Position numbers and translations under genes: made by a program | Origin: Bacteroidota bacterium | GTDB lineage: Bacteria; Bacteroidota; Bacteroidia; Bacteroidales; Prolixibacteraceae | Assembly: GCA_029265715.1 (NCBI GenBank) | Contig: JAJUGZ010000011.1 | Location: 1-61,106 of the forward strand | Direction of reading: 5' to 3' | DNA length: 61,106 nucleotides | In this document: piece by piece, positions 36,583 through 43,558 of the stretch | How the letters are laid out: each line of letters begins with the position of its first letter | Numbering within the stretch: the first letter of the stretch is position 1 | The notes under the pieces: generated by a model | Database searches by the model: none | What the model was told of the DNA's origin: nothing | Seen by the model: only the letters and a program-made list of their open reading frames with translations

Positions 36583-37731
36583 CTAACTAGGCTTTGATCT
36601 CCTCCTCAATTCCTCTACCGTTTCAAAAATGGTACTGATGCGGTCGTCCGAAACCGAATCGTCCATGTTGATGCAGCAAACACCTGTCAAATATGGATTT
36701 CCGGAGTCGTGGACTAAACGGATAATTGTTTCGCGTATTTCGTCGTTCGACTGCCGGGCAATTTCGACCGGACTGAGACGAATATTCAGAAACGTTTCGG
36801 GCAAATATTCGCGAAGCGTTTTCAGGTCGCCACCCCAACCCACATCCAGAAAATCGAGATGCGGAATTTTGGCAAAACTGGCCGCCATGCGGTGCGGATC
36901 GGGCCCGCAGTAATGAATGCCAAACGGTCGTTTTTGGCTCCACTGCTGATCAAACGGTAACAGGTAATTCTCATAATCGTCTTCCGAAATCATGGTGTGC
37001 GAACACTCGGAATGCAACAGGACGGGCTTCTCCAGATGACGAACGCCCCGATTTACCGAGATCGATGTCGTTCCGGTTTCAGACTGAAGAAATGAGGTAA
37101 ATTTTTCGATTACACTGGCGATCCCGGCAAAGTATTCTTTTACTTCGTCCGGGGTCATCATCATGTCGAGGAAAATATTCTCGCCCCTCAGGTCCATGGC
37201 AATGTTCAGGATCCCTCCCCAGTTAATATCGCCCGTCAGAAAGCCATATTTCTTTTTCAGCGAATCGGTTAATTCTATAACCCGCCGAAACGCATCGGAA
37301 CGAAAAGCCTCGTCTGCCGAAATATTCCGTAACTCCTGATGGGCCGGCAACACCTGGGGCGGATGCGCTTCGGTGTATTTTACCTCACAGCCCAACATCT
37401 CCGAAAGCAGGTAACCAGCAGCCAGGTGTACGGCACCAATCTCTGGCCGGGGTTGATCTTTATGTTGCCCCAACCCGAATTTTCCCCAGCGTTCGTACAA
37501 CACGTTTTCCATTTGCTGCTCCACTTCAACCCGTTTCAAGGGATGAAAAAAGAAGTCGGGATCGAACGTTATTCTTTCATTTTTGTGCCACCATTCCGGG
37601 GCTAAAACAATGTCGACCGGAAGAATGGAATTTCCTAAAAGAGTGTTTTGCTTATAGGTCATATTTTGTATTAAAATTGTTCGTTCTATTCCGTCCGAAA
37701 GAAGAACATTGCCTTTTTTTATCCTTATCAT
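36583..37731 (-). CDS. Uroporphyrinogen decarboxylase-fold protein 3 with HxC zinc-type motif
   Basis: Protein of 382 residues, soluble. It contains GIHYCGPDPHR (His273, Cys275) and a C-terminal GVCCINMDD (Cys352/353), again matching an HxC...C zinc site. Other family-like blocks are FDPDFFFHPLKRVE, DLRGENIFLDMMMTPDEVKEYF and HSECSHTMISEDDYENYLLPF. It is diverged from its two paralogues in the locus, so the three are probably not recent copies. It could pair with protein 2, one acting on the methyl donor and one on the acceptor, as MtaB/MtaA-type systems divide the work (speculation). Confidence 0.75.
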   Translation of the reverse strand: MIRIKKGNVLLSDGIERTILIQNMTYKQNTLLGNSILPVDIVLAPEWWHKNERITFDPDFFFHPLKRVEVEQQMENVLYERWGKFGLGQHKDQPRPEIGAVHLAAGYLLSEMLGCEVKYTEAHPPQVLPAHQELRNISADEAFRSDAFRRVIELTDSLKKKYGFLTGDINWGGILNIAMDLRGENIFLDMMMTPDEVKEYFAGIASVIEKFTSFLQSETGTTSISVNRGVRHLEKPVLLHSECSHTMISEDDYENYLLPFDQQWSQKRPFGIHYCGPDPHRMAASFAKIPHLDFLDVGWGGDLKTLREYLPETFLNIRLSPVEIARQSNDEIRETIIRLVHDSGNPYLTGVCCINMDDSVSDDRISTIFETVEELRRRSKPS

Positions 37732-37755
37732 GCGGACGGTTTTTCTTTTTCATTT

Positions 37756-37806
37756 TTCACTCCGGGTTGAAACCCGGGTCTATTCATATTTCGCTCCTAC
37801 GGAATT
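37756..37806. repeat. Intergenic hairpin element (CCGGGTT/AACCCGG)
   Basis: CCGGGTTGAAACCCGG forms a compact hairpin, followed by TCTATTCATATTTCGCTCC. It lies between the 907-residue glycosidase stop and the URO-D-like gene start. The form resembles REP-like elements spread in Bacteroidota genomes. No second copy is present in this window. Confidence 0.45.
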
Positions 37807-37809
37807 CTT

Positions 37810-40533
37810 CTAATAAAATAGCCAGTCGACAGATGGCTTTCCAGCCGTGCCAATATTGGCATCGTGTGTCGGTATTTCCTGGGCTCCATCTATGAAACCA
37901 AGCACCAGCACGCGTCCTTTACCCAGAACAAGTTCATTCTCACCAGCAGCATACGAGTAGGAATATACATTTACAGGATACAAACCGGGAAGCGATAACG
38001 CATTGGCTATGCGAATATCAGCCTGACCTCGGTCGTTGGCCTGCGCATTGGTTTCCAGGGTTGGCGGATTCAGGATCGAATAGCTGTTGGTATTGAAATA
38101 GCCTACCAACACTTTCACCGGCTTTTCACTTTTGAATTTCAGCACAGTTCCTTTTTCTTGCTGTTCTTTATCTGAGAATACCACTCCCGAAAGCTTTTGC
38201 AACTCAGGAGAAAAATCGTCGATAACAGATTTATTGTCGTTATAAACAGCAGTTCCTTTTTTGTATGTAAATCGTTTGGCCTCCTTATTCAGAATGGTTA
38301 CCTGAACTGGTTCAAATGCCAGAACCTGAGCCTGAGCCTTTCCATTATTGGCTTTCAGCATTTCAACATTCCTCCTGAAATTATTGAATTCAGCCTGATA
38401 TTGGGGCAGCAATTCAGCCCATGTTTTATTTTTACCGTCAGAACCGGATGCAGGGATACGACGTTGAGCGGTTTGCATACTGTTTGCATACAGGTATGTA
38501 TTCTCGGTTAATTTCACCAATTCAGTATAATATTCAAGGCTTTTCTCGATAAACGGAAGCGCTTTTTCAAGGTCTTTCACGTCGTTGGAATACTGATAGC
38601 GATAGATCAACATGGCGGCTTTCACTTTTTCGGCAAAGCAATTCGCAAATGCACGGTAGCAGTACACGTCGTTTTTCAGACGGGCAAATTCCTCTTTATT
38701 GGCTGTCACTGCCTTTTCGGCTTTATCAATGGCCTCAACGGCCAACTGGCCACGTTTCACCACATCGTCAATAATCTGAGGCGGCGTTTCTCCCTTGTGC
38801 TCCTCGCCTTTCCATTCTTTTTCAGCATAAACTTCCAGCACTTCTTTTAGCGGTCCGCTCGATGGCCAGAAATTGGAATACACGCCATATTTATGCGGGT
38901 TAACCAATTGCGACATGAACATACCCAACAGCAAGGTCTGACGGTTACCGTCGGATATACCAAACGTGCGCAACAGTTTCGGAGCAATTTCGCCGGTTTG
39001 TTCGTAAGCCTCAACAATGTTTCGCCCTTCTTTTCCACAACCATATGTTTCGCCCAGTTTATCGCCCCAATATTTGACTTCTTCAGAACGGTCGCGGTTG
39101 GCTTTCCAGGCATAACGGGCCCAGGCATCGTACCAAATCCGGTCGCGGTCCATCTCCAGCAACCGGGGGGCTGTTTTATCAGCGCTGTATGGCCAATCCC
39201 AGTACGAAGCCTGCGGATAAACATGCACCCCTTTGGCCCCCTGGATTCTCTGCATAGCCAACACACTTTTCTGGATGAAATCAGGCGATCCGTAGCGGAA
39301 CGGTTCCAGATTGGCCAAAATATGCACATTGGCAATGTGCAACGTGCCAATCTGCGACAAACCTTTCGGAATACTGTCCCACGAATCGCGGGGTTCATAA
39401 GTCGTCAGCGACTCGCCATTGTATTTCGACATGGTGAATAAATTCTTGTAGATTGGCAAAGCAGCTTCCATCACCCGTTTGGCATCGGTATCGTGTGCCC
39501 GAAGTACAATCGGCACCTCATCGGTGCGGCCAAGCGCTTTCAAACCGTCTTTTACGCCCGGGATAATGGTTTGAGTAAACCATTCCACATCGTCGTCGAT
39601 GGTATTCATGGCTTCGCCCAGTGTAATCAGCAACCCAACATGAGGATATTTTTCGATAAAAGCAGCAATCGATTTTTGTGTATAATCAGCAATGATCGGA
39701 ATAATCGGACGCTCACAGTCCTGTGTCTTCAACTTATTGTGTTCGGCAAAAGGCTTTGAAACAATGATATTGTAGAACATCTGAATGACCCAGATACCGC
39801 GCTTCTCGGCTTCTTCGGTCAGGAATGCAAATATTTCTTCGTTCTTTTTGAAAGTCTCATCGTCCACCTCCACGGCATACGGATAGTCTTTCAGTTTTAC
39901 AAGTGATGCAAACGGGTGACCATTCCACAGATAAAGCGAGTTATAACGGTTTTCAACCATCATATCCAGGTATTTCGTCCAGAGGGCTTTATCGTAAAAC
40001 CACGGAAAGTTTTCCGGCGTGTACGGATATTCGTAAACGGTTCGTCCGGGCAGATAAACCGTCTTCTGCAAGCCGATGCAGGTTCCGCGCATCACCATTT
40101 GTGGCTGATCAACCACATGAATATCCTTCGGAAGTTTGCCATCGGCCTTTAACCGGTCAGCCAATTCCATGCAACCATATAAAACACCACTCGGATCAGC
40201 GCCACCGACATACATTGTTTTTCCGGACGATTCAATCACAAACCCTTCTTTTTTCAACGTATCCAGCGACTGGTTGCTTTTTGCCACATCGGCCAGCAAC
40301 TCACTTTGCAGGCTGCCAACGACAATCTGTTTTGTGCCGTCGGTCAATAGCTGATCAGAAAGAACAACTTCATATCCCTGTTCTTTCAATGCGCCAGCCA
40401 GCTTTTCAACGGCAAATTTTTCTCGGGGCGAATCCTGCTTCGTTACCAACGTAACTTTTCCCTTTTGTACGCACGAAACAATCGACAAGGCGAAGATTAA
40501 AACTACAGTGCTTCTTATTTTTATGTAATTCAT
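37810..40533 (-). CDS. Putative glycosidase with GH67/GH20-type N-terminal domain (possible alpha-galacturonidase)
   Basis: Lipoprotein-like enzyme of 907 residues (signal VVLIFALSIVSC, Cys21). Residues about 25-145 look like the zincin-like alpha-glucuronidase N-domain (PREKFAVEKLAGALKEQGYE, GVLYGCMELADRL). The next 400 residues look like a TIM barrel (NRYNSLYLWNGHPF, LLITLGEAMNTID, ANVHILANLEPFRYGSPDF). The C-terminal part has a helical stretch and a beta domain. I remember similar Bacteroidota proteins being called alpha-D-galacturonidase, but I cannot verify this. The glycan context (rhamnose, galactose) makes a uronidase reasonable. Confidence 0.55.
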   Translation of the reverse strand: MNYIKIRSTVVLIFALSIVSCVQKGKVTLVTKQDSPREKFAVEKLAGALKEQGYEVVLSDQLLTDGTKQIVVGSLQSELLADVAKSNQSLDTLKKEGFVIESSGKTMYVGGADPSGVLYGCMELADRLKADGKLPKDIHVVDQPQMVMRGTCIGLQKTVYLPGRTVYEYPYTPENFPWFYDKALWTKYLDMMVENRYNSLYLWNGHPFASLVKLKDYPYAVEVDDETFKKNEEIFAFLTEEAEKRGIWVIQMFYNIIVSKPFAEHNKLKTQDCERPIIPIIADYTQKSIAAFIEKYPHVGLLITLGEAMNTIDDDVEWFTQTIIPGVKDGLKALGRTDEVPIVLRAHDTDAKRVMEAALPIYKNLFTMSKYNGESLTTYEPRDSWDSIPKGLSQIGTLHIANVHILANLEPFRYGSPDFIQKSVLAMQRIQGAKGVHVYPQASYWDWPYSADKTAPRLLEMDRDRIWYDAWARYAWKANRDRSEEVKYWGDKLGETYGCGKEGRNIVEAYEQTGEIAPKLLRTFGISDGNRQTLLLGMFMSQLVNPHKYGVYSNFWPSSGPLKEVLEVYAEKEWKGEEHKGETPPQIIDDVVKRGQLAVEAIDKAEKAVTANKEEFARLKNDVYCYRAFANCFAEKVKAAMLIYRYQYSNDVKDLEKALPFIEKSLEYYTELVKLTENTYLYANSMQTAQRRIPASGSDGKNKTWAELLPQYQAEFNNFRRNVEMLKANNGKAQAQVLAFEPVQVTILNKEAKRFTYKKGTAVYNDNKSVIDDFSPELQKLSGVVFSDKEQQEKGTVLKFKSEKPVKVLVGYFNTNSYSILNPPTLETNAQANDRGQADIRIANALSLPGLYPVNVYSYSYAAGENELVLGKGRVLVLGFIDGAQEIPTHDANIGTAGKPSVDWLFY

Positions 40534-40559
40534 TGGTCTATTTTAATAGGTTAGTATCT

Positions 40560-41276
40560 TCAATTATTATTTATCTTGTTCAGGAAAACCCAGGTTTCGC
40601 CCGGTTTTGTTCCCTCAATTCCTTCCTGATATTTACTCATCAGCTTGTTCCATTCCACAACACGCGGATTATTCTCCTCCGTTTTGGGGTTCAGCTCATC
40701 CAGTGTTTTACCGTTCGGAATTGAAATAACCAACAACAACTGCCGCCCGTTCCGGAATACCAAAAGTTGCTGAAAACCGGCATTGCAAAAGCCTTGTGCT
40801 ACTTCCGGCCATTCTTTAAATTGAACCTCGTGGTAGTGCATGTATTCTGTTTGCAGGGTTGAATCGGCAACCAGATTAGCCGTCAACAGATAGTTTTTCC
40901 AGGGTTTGGCAACCGTTGAATCACCACAATGCTTTGCCCTGTCAAACACATACATTGGCGCATCATAATGCTTCATTTGCAGGTCAACTCCTGATTGTCG
41001 GATCAATTGGCCAACCCCTACCGTATCTGCGGCTTCACCAAACAGAACGATGTGGTTTTTCCATTGATACTGATCCAGTTTAGTTCCTTTGAACTTCTGC
41101 AAAAATGAATCGGCAGCAGTTGAATCATTCAGGATCAATTCCATTGCAACGCGATACCTACCGGCTACTTTACCATGCTCTGGCATTGCCTTTTTAGGCA
41201 TCGGGCTGCAAGCACTGAGTAAAACCAGCAGGAAAATCCCGAAGGAACTAACAACTCCACAATAATTTCTCATCAT
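40560..41276 (-). CDS. L-rhamnose mutarotase-like lipoprotein, apparently two-domain
   Basis: Protein of 238 residues with a lipobox (LLVLLSACSP), so exported. The C-terminal half is clearly RhaM-like: YMHYHEVQFKEWPEVAQGF has the catalytic-region His, and VVEWNKLMSKYQEGIEGTKPGETWVFLNKI is the family's last block. The N-terminal half looks like a second ferredoxin-like domain (YRVAMELILNDSTAADSFLQ) with weaker resemblance. RhaM interconverts rhamnose anomers and normally is a small cytoplasmic dimer. A secreted form would act where GH78 releases rhamnose. It lies 11 bp before the GH141-like gene's stop. Confidence 0.7.
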   Translation of the reverse strand: MMRNYCGVVSSFGIFLLVLLSACSPMPKKAMPEHGKVAGRYRVAMELILNDSTAADSFLQKFKGTKLDQYQWKNHIVLFGEAADTVGVGQLIRQSGVDLQMKHYDAPMYVFDRAKHCGDSTVAKPWKNYLLTANLVADSTLQTEYMHYHEVQFKEWPEVAQGFCNAGFQQLLVFRNGRQLLLVISIPNGKTLDELNPKTEENNPRVVEWNKLMSKYQEGIEGTKPGETWVFLNKINNN

Positions 41277-41287
41277 CAGGCATTTGA

Positions 41288-43339
41288 CTAATTAAAAACA
41301 TCTCTTTCTTTAAAATTTTCCGGATAAATGCTGAGTTTTACCGGTTCCTCTTTCGGAACAATATCCCGGTATTTCTCTTCAATACCCGCCTTTGCTATAA
41401 TCTTCAGGGCCTCGCCCGAAAATTCGGCTTTATCGCGAAACGAATGTGTTTTTTCAATCGTGTTGTTCGTTCCGTTATCCATCAATAAGTTGTTGATCAC
41501 GTAATTGTCGCGGGCAGCAATATCATGGCACCTTGAAGTCCAAAGGTGTAGCCACATCCATTTGTAGCTGTTGTTGTTCACCACATTGCGGGTAATCGAC
41601 AGGTAAGCCGATCCATCGTCAGGATAAATACACCGTGGCCCATTGAACAGATAGTTGCCTTCGACTTTTGTGCCCGGCTGCTCTCCCAATAGATAGATAA
41701 TTCCTCCGTCATCGAGCACCTGATGGGTATTCCCCGCCCGGTTAAAACTGATGCTGTTGTTTTTGGCAACTTTCGAAGCCGGTATCCCGGAATTGCCCCA
41801 CCACCAGCCACAGGTGATTGCCCCGTAAGGCGTTCCTTCAATATCGTTGTGGTCAATGCAGGTGTTTGCAACAAAAAACGAGGTAATCGCTTCAACCTGC
41901 CGGAAGTCGAGGCTGATGTTCCGAATGTAATTATTGGCCACCCTGATGTTTTCGCAAAGCCCCTCAATACCTGCTTTGTACGTCTGGATCTTCGCTTTAT
42001 CCACCGGCTGGTCCGCCAATGACAGGCTCGTTCCTTTTTCAGCCGGCTTCACTTCTTCATTTCCAATTTTATAATGTTGCGGATATCCCACGCTGACAGC
42101 ATTGCCCAGCAAATCGTTGAAATAGTTTCCTTCAACCCGGCTGTTTTTCACATCATTGACCATATTGATGGCAATCGCCGAACTGATCCCTTCAAACCGG
42201 TTCCGGATAAATTCAATATACTCTGCATTTTCAACCTGAATGGCTCCCCGGGGAACATCGGTTGTATTATATTCTGAAGGATGCCAATTTCCGTCGGGAA
42301 TGTATTTTACAGCCAGCCCCAGACTTTGAATCCCGGCAAAACCATGCGAACCGGCAACATCCAACAGGTTCCAATGATCGTACGAAAAGGTAATCCCTTC
42401 GAATCGGATGTGCTTAACCCGTTTATTCACCGACTCGCCCTGAATATGAACCAAGCCATCAGCTGTAGGAGCTACCACATTGGCCGTTGACATCTCTTCG
42501 CCATTGCTGTAATAGTAAAGTGTTTTTGTTTTCCGGTTAAAGTAAAATTCCCCGGGAGAATCGAGCAATTCGTATGCATTGCGAATCACAAAACTCTTCT
42601 CGTAGTTAATAGCTCCGGCCCACGCCATACTTGTTGCAATAGCCCCATAAGGCTGCTGAAGTTTAACGACGGTTGTGTCGCCCATCGGTTCTATTTCCCG
42701 GGCACAAAGTATTTTTTGCGTCCAGATGTTAAACTGAACCAGTTCAACATCATCGGCATTTTCGTATTTCTGAATATCTCCGGATGAGAATTTTATTCCA
42801 TCAACGGCTGAACCTGCGCCCAAAGCCCAAGGTTCGCTCCCGTCAATAGGATAGCGGCCCCAGTTGCCTTCGCCCTTCACCGGAACATCGGTTCCGGCCA
42901 TGTGCATGCGTTTCCCATTCACAAACAAGCTGCGCAGTTTCGTCTCACGGTCGAGGTGTGCCTTGTAAATATTGCCTTTTACCTGTTGCCATCCGGTAAC
43001 CTGTACGCCACCGCTAATCACAACATCAGCACCTTTTTCGGCACAAAAAGTAGTTGGCGAATTGGCTGTTCCTGAATCTTCAGGATAGAATTGCAACGGC
43101 TCATTCAATTGGTAAGTTCCACTTTGAAGAATGATCTGGATACCACCTTTTACCGAAGGATCGTTTCCACGACGCAACTCCCGGGCTTGCCGCTGAGCCA
43201 TCTGAACCGTAGCCAATGGCTTTTCTTTAGTCCCGGGGTTCGCATCGTTCCCGGTTGGCGAAACCCATATTTCTTTTGCCGAAGCTGACGGCACCCAAAG
43301 CATTACTATCAGTAGCGCGTTGGTTAGTTTTCGGTTCAT
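41288..43339 (-). CDS. GH141-like right-handed beta-helix enzyme
   Basis: Secreted protein of 683 residues (signal LLIVMLWVPSASA). The front EIWVSPTGNDANPGTKEKPLATVQMAQ and IILQSGTYQLNEPL are typical of beta-helix glycan enzymes. Repeated short strands follow (NSRVEGNYFNDLLGNAVSVG, CIDHNDIEGTPYGAI). The overall form and length match GH141, whose studied members include an alpha-L-fucosidase of rhamnogalacturonan-II breakdown and xylanases. A polysaccharide lyase of similar fold is the alternative. Confidence 0.7.
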   Translation of the reverse strand: MNRKLTNALLIVMLWVPSASAKEIWVSPTGNDANPGTKEKPLATVQMAQRQARELRRGNDPSVKGGIQIILQSGTYQLNEPLQFYPEDSGTANSPTTFCAEKGADVVISGGVQVTGWQQVKGNIYKAHLDRETKLRSLFVNGKRMHMAGTDVPVKGEGNWGRYPIDGSEPWALGAGSAVDGIKFSSGDIQKYENADDVELVQFNIWTQKILCAREIEPMGDTTVVKLQQPYGAIATSMAWAGAINYEKSFVIRNAYELLDSPGEFYFNRKTKTLYYYSNGEEMSTANVVAPTADGLVHIQGESVNKRVKHIRFEGITFSYDHWNLLDVAGSHGFAGIQSLGLAVKYIPDGNWHPSEYNTTDVPRGAIQVENAEYIEFIRNRFEGISSAIAINMVNDVKNSRVEGNYFNDLLGNAVSVGYPQHYKIGNEEVKPAEKGTSLSLADQPVDKAKIQTYKAGIEGLCENIRVANNYIRNISLDFRQVEAITSFFVANTCIDHNDIEGTPYGAITCGWWWGNSGIPASKVAKNNSISFNRAGNTHQVLDDGGIIYLLGEQPGTKVEGNYLFNGPRCIYPDDGSAYLSITRNVVNNNSYKWMWLHLWTSRCHDIAARDNYVINNLLMDNGTNNTIEKTHSFRDKAEFSGEALKIIAKAGIEEKYRDIVPKEEPVKLSIYPENFKERDVFN

Positions 43340-43540
43340 TTCTATTCGTTTAGGTTTGAATCTTTAAGCATAGCCATTTTGAACATTATCATTTTTCCGT
43401 CCGAAAAGATGGTCATCTTCTTTCCGATCTAATTACCGAGAACGGTTTTCTTTCTTATTTCATACCGGGCTACCAATCTGTCGCCTTTTCTGGGCTAAAA
43501 AGTTCACGAACATGGATCTGCTCCCAATCTGCTCCCGGGA

Positions 43541-43558
43541 CTTCCCCCTTCGGGGGAA
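43541..43558. repeat. Short C/G hairpin after the GH2 gene
   Basis: TTCCCCCTTCGGGGGAA is a perfect 7-bp stem with a 3-nt loop directly beyond the GH2 stop. The minus strand that follows is not U-rich, so it is more likely an intergenic element or processing signal than a classical terminator. Confidence 0.5.
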
